A stretch of DNA of 64,000 nt from Oleomonas cavernae (GTDB lineage: Bacteria; Pseudomonadota; Alphaproteobacteria; Zavarziniales; Zavarziniaceae): contig NZ_QYUK01000011.1 in NCBI RefSeq assembly GCF_003590945.1, forward strand, positions 2,074,001 to 2,138,000. The letters run 5' to 3'. Below the pieces are notes generated by a model, which made no database searches, was not told the DNA's origin, and was given only the letters and a program-made list of their open reading frames with translations. Position numbers and translations under genes: made by a program. Positions 41,469-49,140 of the stretch are shown here, one piece after another (within the stretch, counting starts at the first letter, position 1; the number at the start of each line of letters is the position of its first letter).

Positions 41469-42128
41469 TTAGGTCGCGGAAGGACCGTCTTGCTCCGTTG
41501 GCTCGAAAGCCTCCAACCAGTCTCGGACAATCAAGACGTAGTCGGTAAACGTCATATCCTCATCCACCAGAGACAGATGTTTCTGAGTCAACGGCAAATC
41601 AATCTTATGAAAAATCTGGTAACGATCACACAGCGCCTCGCCGCCGATCGGGGTCCGGCCACCATTGGTTGCCAGCCAGTTCCTTACTGCCTTGATTGCC
41701 CGCTCGGGCGAGTCGCCATGGGCTTGAATATCGGACCCCGCCAGATCCGAAATGAACTTCTGGTAACGGTAGGGCTCGCTATCAAGCACAAGGGCGACCT
41801 TTTCCTTTTGGCGCCCGGAGCCAAATTCTCTGGCACCAAGAAATAGGCCAAGCTCCAGCGGCATATTAAACCGCGCAAGCCCCGAGGCCGGGTCAGCGCC
41901 CGCCCTGCTGATATCGTGAATGCCGAAATGGCATTGACGAATGATCGAGTTGATCTTGGCTAGACGAGATTGCGCGGAATTTTCAACTTCGCGCGCGGAG
42001 CGCAGTTTGTAACCAAGCGCCATCACCACGAAGATGATGGCACGAGAGATCGGCTCATACGCCCCGTCGAATGGACAGTTGAGAAAAACCTCGGCCTTAT
42101 CGGCCTGCTCAGCCTGCTTTCGCGGCAT
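41469..42128 (-). CDS. Nucleoside deoxyribosyltransferase/TIR-like nucleotide-processing protein
   Basis: 219 residues, cytoplasmic. VFLNCPFDGAYEPISRAI is a phosphate-binding-type start. FGIHDISRAG (D72) and FNMPLELGLFLGA (N88, E92) match the D...N-x3-E-LG pattern of the nucleoside 2-deoxyribosyltransferase superfamily, to which TIR-like NAD-cleaving domains are related. Many such proteins act as effectors in anti-phage or toxin systems by degrading a nucleotide. No sensor domain is fused. It forms a 20-base overlap with a small upstream gene. The exact family assignment is my inference from these motifs. Confidence 0.6.
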   Translation of the reverse strand: MPRKQAEQADKAEVFLNCPFDGAYEPISRAIIFVVMALGYKLRSAREVENSAQSRLAKINSIIRQCHFGIHDISRAGADPASGLARFNMPLELGLFLGAREFGSGRQKEKVALVLDSEPYRYQKFISDLAGSDIQAHGDSPERAIKAVRNWLATNGGRTPIGGEALCDRYQIFHKIDLPLTQKHLSLVDEDMTFTDYVLIVRDWLEAFEPTEQDGPSAT

Positions 42129-42324
42129 CGAGTCGCTGCGCCACCGCGGCCTCCACCGCTTCGCGGATCAGCTTACGCCGCGCCGGTGAGGGCCTCAGCA
42201 CCGGTTCGACCAGCACGAGTTCGTCCGGCCCCGCATTGGCTGCCTGTCGCGCTGTCACAATGCGATACCGTCCGAGCTTTTCCGCTCCAGACTTGGTCGA
42301 TGGTTTTTCGCCAGTACGATTCAT
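42109..42324 (-). CDS. Small basic protein paired with the NDT/TIR-like gene
   Basis: 71 residues from ATG 42324. The sequence is helical and basic: RYRIVTARQAANAGPDELVL, followed by RPSPARRKLIREAVEAAVAQRL. I recognise no family. The frame extends farther upstream, but that part overlaps the divergent terC leader and is not credible. Its end overlaps the downstream effector-like gene by 20 bases, so the two are probably translated together. It could be an antitoxin-like or regulatory partner. Confidence 0.5.
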   Translation of the reverse strand: MNRTGEKPSTKSGAEKLGRYRIVTARQAANAGPDELVLVEPVLRPSPARRKLIREAVEAAVAQRLDAAKAG

Positions 42325-42517
42325 GAATTGAATATGGATGCTTTTGGCGGCTTTTTCCAGCCGGGCGATGACCCGTCCCTTGCAACAATACGACACCGCA
42401 CCATCTCTATGGCTGTTCTGGGTCCGGGCCCCTCTGGCAGCGACGGTCGCTGCGATGTCGGATTCTTCACCTGCCGGACGGCCCTGTGGCCGCCGCGACA
42501 TCTGGAGGGTTCCCGCA

Positions 42518-43510
42518 GTGGAAACGTCCATCTGGGCCTGGCTCGGCTTTCTCGTCTTCGTCTTCGCGCTGATCGCCTTCGATCTGGGCGTCGTCCACCG
42601 CAAGCCGCGCGAGGTTCGCGTGTCCGAGGCGCTGTGGACCAGCCTGTTCTACGTCACCCTGGCGCTGATCTTCGCCGGCGGCGTGTTCTATTTCCGGGGC
42701 GAGGCCGACGGCTGGGCCTTCCTGACCGGCTTCCTGATCGAGAAAAGCCTGTCGATCGACAACATCTTCGTCTTCGTCCTGATCTTCACCCACTTCGCCG
42801 TGCCGGCGTCCTTGCAGCACCGGGTTCTGTTGTGGGGCATCCTGGGCGCCCTGGCCATGCGCGCCGTGCTGATCTTCGCCGGCGTCGAGTTGATCGCCAA
42901 CTTCGACTGGCTGATCTACGTTTTCGGCGGCTTCCTGGTCATCACCGGCCTTAAGATGCTGAAAGCGGCCGATGCCAAGCCGGACCTGGCCAACAACCGG
43001 CTGATCGGCTTCGTCAAGCGCCGCCTGCGCGTGACGCCGGATTACGAGGGCGAACGCTTCTTCGTGCGCCGCAATGGCGCCCTGCTCGCCACCCCGCTGT
43101 TCCTGGCGCTGGTCGTGGTCGAGGCGTCGGACCTGGTCTTCGCGGTCGACTCGATCCCGGCCATCCTGGCGGTGTCGCAGGACCCGTTCATCGTCTTCAC
43201 CGCCAATGTCTTCGCCATCTTAGGGCTGCGCGCGCTCTACTTTGCCCTGGCGGGCGTCGTCCATCGCTTCCACTATCTGAAATATGCGCTGGCGCTGGTG
43301 CTGGTGCTGGTGGGGGCGAAGATGATTGCCAACGGCATCCTGGGCGGCCATGCCGTGCCCACCGAATATGCCCTGATCGCCACCGCGGTCCTGGTCTTCG
43401 GCTCGATCGCCCTGTCGCTGCTGCGCAAACCCCAGGCCGACGATCCGGCCCTGCCCTCGGGCTGGGTGGTCGGCTCGCCGGACCTGCCCGATGACCGTCG
43501 CCCAGACTGA
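42518..43510 (+). CDS. TerC/Alx family membrane protein
   Basis: 330 residues from GTG 42518, preceded by GGAGGG; the frame is open to 42338 but without family similarity. Eight or nine hydrophobic helices carry the hallmark acidic motifs EKSLSIDNIFVFVLIF and VEASDLVFAVDSIPAILAV. TerC/Alx proteins export Mn(II) or take part in metal-related envelope processes. I searched the leader for a yybP-ykoY manganese riboswitch and found no convincing match, only a short hairpin (GCAGCGA / TCGCTGC, 42437-42453). It overlaps the DUF4112 gene by 20 bases. Confidence 0.95.
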   Translation: METSIWAWLGFLVFVFALIAFDLGVVHRKPREVRVSEALWTSLFYVTLALIFAGGVFYFRGEADGWAFLTGFLIEKSLSIDNIFVFVLIFTHFAVPASLQHRVLLWGILGALAMRAVLIFAGVELIANFDWLIYVFGGFLVITGLKMLKAADAKPDLANNRLIGFVKRRLRVTPDYEGERFFVRRNGALLATPLFLALVVVEASDLVFAVDSIPAILAVSQDPFIVFTANVFAILGLRALYFALAGVVHRFHYLKYALALVLVLVGAKMIANGILGGHAVPTEYALIATAVLVFGSIALSLLRKPQADDPALPSGWVVGSPDLPDDRRPD

Positions 43511-43865
43511 CCGCACCGAGCGGCGGCTGCGACGCCTGGAGCGCCTGGCCCGGCTGCTCGAGGCGCGCTGGACCCTGCCCCTGGTCGCCAAGCCGATCGG
43601 CCTCGACGGCCTGATCGGCCTGATCCCGGTGGCCGGCGATGTGATCTGCGCCGTCATCGCCGCGGGCATCGTCGTCGAAGGGGCCCGCCTGGGCGCCCGG
43701 CGGCGCACGATCTGGCGCATGGCGGCCAATGTTGTCATCGATCTGTTACTGGGCCTGGTGCCGGTGATCGGCGACTATGCCGACATCCTCTACCGGGTGA
43801 ACAGCCGCAACCTGGCCTTGCTGCGTCGCGATCTGGACCGGCTTTCCGCCACTGGCAGAGTGTAG
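43491..43865 (+). CDS. DUF4112 family membrane protein
   Basis: 124 residues. The DUF4112 pattern is clear: RLARLLEARWTLPLV, then GLDGLIGLIPVAGDVICAVIAAGI and a second GLVPVIGDYADILYRVNSRN repeat. Two hydrophobic segments suggest a small inner-membrane protein. Function is unknown. It starts within the terC 3' end (20-base overlap), so it is probably co-expressed with TerC. Confidence 0.9.
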   Translation: MTVAQTDRTERRLRRLERLARLLEARWTLPLVAKPIGLDGLIGLIPVAGDVICAVIAAGIVVEGARLGARRRTIWRMAANVVIDLLLGLVPVIGDYADILYRVNSRNLALLRRDLDRLSATGRV

Positions 43866-43919
43866 CCACGCCCCCTATAGTGGCGCCCGATCCCAGGAAA
43901 TCAGCACAGAGTCGAGACC

Positions 43920-44681
43920 GTGACCGTGAGCGAGACCGCCAAGCAAGACGCCCCCCTCCTGCCCCTGTTCTATTCCAGGCCCGAGGTGCTGAACCCCAGC
44001 CTGCATGCCAGCCTCAGGGTGTTGCCGGCGGACAACCTGAAATTCGCCGCCAAGTCGAATTCGGTCCCCCTGGTCGCCGAGGAATTCCTCGACTGCGCCG
44101 GGGCCTACCCGATCGTCTTCACCGCCGGGCCGTCGCCGTCCGCCGTCGCCATTCTGGGCCTGCGCGACAACGAGAACCTGTTCCTGGACCTCAAGGGCCG
44201 CTGGCTGCCCGGCCTGCCGGTGCCGGCCTATGTCCGCCGCTATCCCTTCATCTTCGTGGAACTGCCCGACAACGATCGCCTGACCCTGTGCATCGACCGC
44301 GCCGCCGCCAACGTGGTCGAGGGCGGCACCGCCGGCCAGGCCGTGTTCGACGAGCAGGGCCAGGCGAGCGAATTCGCCAAGACCGCGCTCGCCTTTTGCG
44401 AGGCCTATCAGAAACAATTGCTCGCCACTCGCGCCTTCGGCGAGTTGCTGGTGAAGATGGACCTGCTGCGTCCCCGCACCATCGACCTGACCGACCGCAA
44501 GGGCCGCCGCTATGCCCTGGGCGGTTTCCAGGTGATCGACGAGGAAAAGTTCCGCAAACTCTCCGACGAGACGGTGCTGGAATGGCACAAGCGCGGTCTC
44601 ATGACCGCCGCCATCGCCCATTTCATCTCGCTGCGCCGCTGGCCCGCCCTGGTCGAGCGGATGCAGAGCCGGATGGGGTAA
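43920..44681 (+). CDS. SapC family protein
   Basis: 253 residues, no signal peptide. Matches the SapC family associated in Caulobacter-like bacteria with S-layer or secreted-protein clusters: SVPLVAEEFLDCAGAYPIVF, the NENLFLDLKGRWLPGLPVPA segment, YPFIFVE and the C-terminal HFISLRRWPALVERM. The role is undetermined. It is GTG-initiated at 43920. It is followed by a long gap and then three RTX genes; a link to secretion of these proteins is conceivable. Confidence 0.92.
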   Translation: MTVSETAKQDAPLLPLFYSRPEVLNPSLHASLRVLPADNLKFAAKSNSVPLVAEEFLDCAGAYPIVFTAGPSPSAVAILGLRDNENLFLDLKGRWLPGLPVPAYVRRYPFIFVELPDNDRLTLCIDRAAANVVEGGTAGQAVFDEQGQASEFAKTALAFCEAYQKQLLATRAFGELLVKMDLLRPRTIDLTDRKGRRYALGGFQVIDEEKFRKLSDETVLEWHKRGLMTAAIAHFISLRRWPALVERMQSRMG

Positions 44682-45458
44682 CAAGATACCGCCGATGAAC
44701 GCCCGTTCGCGCTGACGATCTGAATCGCTACAGGGTCGGAGATCTCTACGGTATCGGCGATGCGGGCGCAGCCATAGGCTGTATTCTCGGTCGATTCTCG
44801 CCGAATCGTCACCGCATGCCTCGGCGCAAAGGGCGGCAGCGCCCTTGGGTCGCCCCAGGTTGCCGAGGCTGAATCTGGCCGCACGGCCGCTGCATATTTA
44901 TGGTTAACAGCCAGGCCGAAGTCGCGCGCGAGATTACTCGAGTGCCGCACGAATTCGACTGCCACCCAACTGGGCGCATTTGCCTTGGAAAGGGAGCAAT
45001 CGAGCGGGCTTCCAACCAATTCGGAATCAGTTTGAACAATCCATCTCGGATTTGTTGCTATCGTTTACATGAGGGTTTCGTCCGGAATCAGGGAACTGTA
45101 GGGGTCTTGTGCGCGACGACCGCCCGCTCGTCGCCGGAACGCGGGAGAGGAACCGCCGGCCGTCGGGCCGATCTGTTCGTCACACCGCTCCGCGGCACGG
45201 CGGGAAAACCCCCTCAATTCCCCACGGACGAGGAAGACACCACAAAAGAGTGTCTTACAGCAGAAATCTCACTTGGCCTTAGCACCGCATAGCCGAATCG
45301 GGGCCGATCTGTGGCGCGTCAGGGTATCGAGCGCTCGGGCTCCAAAGCAGTTTCGTCAAGCAGGGCGTTACCGGGCCCTGACCCAGTGACGGCCGACAAT
45401 ACCCGGTAATGGTGCAGGGTTCGTCACGACACGGCATTTTTCGAAATAGGAGACTTGC
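44682..45458. other. 777-base gap before the first RTX gene
   Basis: G+C is lower than in the flanks. Open frames in it (for example 44900-45292 on the plus strand) show no family likeness and odd codon use, so I call none. It probably holds the promoter and regulatory region of the RTX array. Confidence 0.6.
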
Positions 45459-46934
45459 ATGGCAACCTTCAATGGAACGGCAGGCAACGACTTAATCCCG
45501 GCACTCCTGCCCGACACCTTGTTCGCCTTGGGCAATGACACGATGAACGGCCTGGCCGGCAACGACACGCTCGTCGGCTGGACAGGCAACGACGTCCTGA
45601 ACGGCGGATCCGGTGTGGACACGCTGATCGGCGGCATCATCAACATCGCCGGCCACGTCGGGACCCTGACGGTCACCGGCCTCGACACCGCCACCTATGT
45701 GGATTCTTCCAAGCGCGTGATCGTCGATCTGGGCACCGTGAACAATTTCGTTCTCGATCTCGGCGGCATCCTGGTCGAACTCACCAATACGACCGTCGGC
45801 TCGGGCGGTGACGCCCAGGGCGACAAGCTGGCCGGCATTACCAACCTGACCGGCTCCGACTTCGACGACCAACTGGGCGGCAACACCCTGGCGAACACGC
45901 TGATCGGCGGCCTGGGCGACGACACCCTGCATGGCGGCGTCGGCGGCGACACGCTGAACGGCGGCAGCGGCATCGACACCATTTCCTATGAAGGCTCGTC
46001 GGCGGGCGTCGCGATCGACCTGAGCACCGGTGCCGCCGCCCTCGGCGATGCCGCAGGCGATATCATCACCAGCATCGAGAATGTCATCGGCTCTTCCTTC
46101 GACGATGCGATCAAAGGATCGAGCGTCGCCAACCGCCTCTATGGCGAAGGCGGCAGTGACGTGCTCGACGGGCAAGGCGGCAAGGATGTGCTGCTGGGCG
46201 GTTTCGGCGCGGATGCCTTGTCCGGCGGTGCCGGCGATGACGCCCTCAAGGGCGACGAAGGCGATGACGGGTTGTCGGGTGGCGACGGCCGCGACCGCCT
46301 GGTCGGCGGCGGCGGCAACGACACCATGACCGGCGGCACCGGCTCCGACATCTACTTCGTCGACGATGCCGGCGACACGGTGATCGAATTCGTCGGCGAA
46401 GGTACCGACCGCGTCTATGCCTCGGTCAGCTATTCCCTGGGCAACAGCGCGGTGGAGATCCTGGTCCTGAGGGGCTCGGCGACCGACGGCAACGGCAACG
46501 AGTTCAACAACACGATCGTCGGCAACGAACTCGACAATGTGCTGACCGGCGCCGGCGGCGTCGACCGCATCAAGGGCATGGACGGCAACGACCTGATCGA
46601 CGCCGGCATTGGCAACAATCGCGTCCTGGGCGGCCTTGGCGCCGATACCTTCGAGTTCTCCTCGCTGGGTGCCGGCACCACCACGATCGGCGACTGGGAG
46701 AGCGGCCCCGACAAGATCGCTCTCGATGCCGATGTCTTCGGCCTTGCCGCCGGCCCGGTGACCGTGGTCAACGGCACCTCGGCCGTGGGCCTGGTGGGCG
46801 ACGTGTTCTTCTACCAGACCAACACCGGCCGTATCTTCTTCCACGACGGCGACGCCGATACGCTGACCCGTTTCGCCAGCCTGGGCAGCGACCGTCCGGC
46901 CAGCCTGGACGCGGGCGACTTCGTCCTGGTCTGA
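45459..46934 (+). CDS. RTX (hemolysin-type Ca-binding repeat) secreted protein 1
   Basis: 491 residues; ATG 45459 preceded by AGGAGA. No N-terminal signal peptide, as usual for type I secretion. Repeats of GGxGxDxL type recur from about residue 27 (LAGNDTLVGWTGNDVLNGGSG) to about 400. An intervening module YFVDDAGDTVIEFVGEG (about 310-345) is typical of alphaproteobacterial RTX adhesin-like proteins. The C-terminal 95 residues (IGDWESGPDKIALDA...FHDGDADTL, ending DFVLV) are shared by all three genes of the array and probably contain the secretion signal. No lipase or protease active site is visible. Confidence 0.93.
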   Translation: MATFNGTAGNDLIPALLPDTLFALGNDTMNGLAGNDTLVGWTGNDVLNGGSGVDTLIGGIINIAGHVGTLTVTGLDTATYVDSSKRVIVDLGTVNNFVLDLGGILVELTNTTVGSGGDAQGDKLAGITNLTGSDFDDQLGGNTLANTLIGGLGDDTLHGGVGGDTLNGGSGIDTISYEGSSAGVAIDLSTGAAALGDAAGDIITSIENVIGSSFDDAIKGSSVANRLYGEGGSDVLDGQGGKDVLLGGFGADALSGGAGDDALKGDEGDDGLSGGDGRDRLVGGGGNDTMTGGTGSDIYFVDDAGDTVIEFVGEGTDRVYASVSYSLGNSAVEILVLRGSATDGNGNEFNNTIVGNELDNVLTGAGGVDRIKGMDGNDLIDAGIGNNRVLGGLGADTFEFSSLGAGTTTIGDWESGPDKIALDADVFGLAAGPVTVVNGTSAVGLVGDVFFYQTNTGRIFFHDGDADTLTRFASLGSDRPASLDAGDFVLV

Positions 46935-46945
46935 TCACACCTTTG

Positions 46946-46977
46946 CGGCACGGAAGCGGCTTGCCGCTTCCGTGCCG
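46946..46977. terminator. Hairpin after RTX gene 1
   Basis: Perfect 15-bp arms CGGCACGGAAGCGGC (46946-46960) and GCCGCTTCCGTGCCG (46963-46977) around TT. No T-run follows, so termination may be partial; downstream RTX genes have their own ribosome sites. Confidence 0.7.
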
Positions 46978-47099
46978 ATAGGGACACAGGCGGAAAATTC
47001 CCGGTACGGGGGCAATCATCCCCATTGTGGGCGATCTAGCACTCCCTTACCCTTCATCCGGTTCAGGGCCACCGCGGCCCCACCGGGATGGAGAGTGGT

Positions 47100-48965
47100 G
47101 TGCCTGTTGCCATCTTTGGGACCGACGGAAATGAGTTCTTTCATCCCCTGGGTGACGGGCAAGTAGCGCCGGCCGGCTACATCGACACGCCCTATCAGCC
47201 GGGCGACGTCATGTACGCCTTTCAAGGCGACGACATCTTCATCGGTGCAGGCGACGGCAACCTCTACGTCGCCTACGACGGCTATGACCTCCTGGATTAT
47301 TCCGCCTACACCCAAGGCATTGCGCTGGTCGACGCGCCCCCGGGTTCTGAAGCCGCGATCCTGGCCCTGGCCACGGGCCTACAGATCGCCCGTTACTGGC
47401 CGGGTGCAGGAGGCAGCTTCGAAGAGATCCGTGGTACGGATTTTGACGACAGTTTCTACGTGCTGGGCGATGTGCAGGTCGTTCTCGCCAACGGCGGCGA
47501 CGACACCCTGATCGTCAGCGCCAATGCCGAGACCCTGGACGGCGGCAATGGAACCGATACCATCTCCTACAGCCGTTCCACCGACGGGGTTACGGTCGAC
47601 CTTGCGCTGACCGGGGTGCAAGCCTCTGCCGGTTACGCCAGCGGCGATATCCTGACGGGAATCGAGAATCTGACCGGCTCGGGCTTCGCCGACACGCTGA
47701 CGGGCGATAGCGACGACAATGTCATCACGGGCGGCGCGGGCACCGATACGCTGGCGGGCGGGGCAGGCAGCGATACGGCCAGTTACAGCGGCTCCGCGGC
47801 CGGGATCTATGTCGTCATCGACGGCACCGGCTTCGGCGGCGACGCCCAGGGCGATGCCTTGAGCGGGTTCGAGAACCTGACGGGATCGGCCTTCGCGGAC
47901 ACGCTGGTCGGCGACGGCAATGCCAATATCCTGACCGGCGGCGACGGCGACGACGTCCTCGTCGGCGGGGCGGGCGCCGACCAGTTGATCGGCGGCCTTG
48001 GCCTCGACACGGCGCAGTACCGGGATTCATCGGCCGGGGTGATCATCGACCTTGGCCTCGGCACCCTGTCGGGCGGTGATGCCCAGGGCGACAGCTTGAG
48101 CGGGATCGAAAACGTCACCGGCTCCGACCTGGCGGACGGGCTGACAGGCGACAGCCACGGCAACCGCCTCTACGGCCTGGGCGGCGACGACGTGATGGAC
48201 GGCAGCGAGGGCGCGGATGTCCTGCTGGGCGGCGACGGGTCCGACCAGGTCACCGGGGGCGTCGGCGACGACGTCCTGAAGGGAGACGCCGGCGATGACA
48301 CGCTGACGGGTGGCGACGGCCGTGACCGCCTCGAGGGCGGCAGCGGCGCCGACATCATGGCCGGCGGCGACGGCGCGGACACTTACTATGTCGACGATGC
48401 CGGCGACTTGGTTACCGAACTCGCCGGCGCGGGCGAAGACCGGATCTACGCCTCGGTCTCCTATTCGCTGGAAGGCCGCGAGGTCGAGACCCTGATCCTG
48501 ACCGGCAGCGCGATCCAGGGCGACGGCAACGACTTCAACAATGTGCTCTCGGGCAACGATGCCGACAATGTCCTGAACGGCGGCGATGGGGCCGATCGCC
48601 TCAAGGGCCTGGCCGGCGCCGATGTCATCGATGGCGGGGCCGGCGACGACAATCTCTTCGGCGGCGATGGCGCCGACAGCTTCGTGTTCGATACGCCGGG
48701 CACGGGCGCCGACACCATCGGCGACTGGGAGGCCGGCATCGACAAGATCGCGCTCGATGCGGCTGCCTTCGGCCTTGCCGCCGGCCCGGTCACCGTGGTC
48801 AACGGAACCTCGGCCCACGGGCTTGTCGGCGATGTCCTGTTCTACCAGACGAGTACCGGCCGCCTCTACTTCCACGATGGCGAGACCGACAGCTTGATTC
48901 GCTTTGCCAACCTGGGCGGCGACCATCCAGCCAGCCTGGCGTCCGGGGACTTTATCCTGGTCTGA
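47100..48965 (+). CDS. RTX (hemolysin-type Ca-binding repeat) secreted protein 2
   Basis: 621 residues from GTG 47100, chosen because GGAGAG lies 5 bases upstream and the product then starts VPVAIFGTDGNEFF, like the MATF start of the other two; ATG 47088 is an alternative. RTX repeats begin near residue 140 (DTLIVSANAETLDGGNGTDT) and recur to about residue 540. The YYVDDAGDLVTELAGAGED module and the shared C-terminal domain (IGDWEAGIDKIALDA...ending DFILV) are present. The first 130 residues are different from the sister genes. Confidence 0.92.
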   Translation: MPVAIFGTDGNEFFHPLGDGQVAPAGYIDTPYQPGDVMYAFQGDDIFIGAGDGNLYVAYDGYDLLDYSAYTQGIALVDAPPGSEAAILALATGLQIARYWPGAGGSFEEIRGTDFDDSFYVLGDVQVVLANGGDDTLIVSANAETLDGGNGTDTISYSRSTDGVTVDLALTGVQASAGYASGDILTGIENLTGSGFADTLTGDSDDNVITGGAGTDTLAGGAGSDTASYSGSAAGIYVVIDGTGFGGDAQGDALSGFENLTGSAFADTLVGDGNANILTGGDGDDVLVGGAGADQLIGGLGLDTAQYRDSSAGVIIDLGLGTLSGGDAQGDSLSGIENVTGSDLADGLTGDSHGNRLYGLGGDDVMDGSEGADVLLGGDGSDQVTGGVGDDVLKGDAGDDTLTGGDGRDRLEGGSGADIMAGGDGADTYYVDDAGDLVTELAGAGEDRIYASVSYSLEGREVETLILTGSAIQGDGNDFNNVLSGNDADNVLNGGDGADRLKGLAGADVIDGGAGDDNLFGGDGADSFVFDTPGTGADTIGDWEAGIDKIALDAAAFGLAAGPVTVVNGTSAHGLVGDVLFYQTSTGRLYFHDGETDSLIRFANLGGDHPASLASGDFILV

Positions 48966-49140
48966 GCCGGACACGACCGATATCGGCCGGTCTTCCTGGC
49001 GGAACTGCCGAAGGCCTGGACCCAAAAATAATGTTGGTCTGGCCCTACTTCCAAATCGATGGTTGCATATCGTGCCCAAACGAGGCCACGGCCGTCGCTG
49101 TCGCCAGTGACGCCAACCGGAAATCCAGAAGGAGTCTCCC

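Noticed and set aside
42338-42517. Possible yybP-ykoY manganese riboswitch before terC
   Set aside because: The conserved GGGGAGTA-type core is not seen; only one 7-bp hairpin is visible.
44900-45292. 130-codon frame in the gap before the RTX genes
   Set aside because: Atypical composition, no ribosome site, no recognisable domain.
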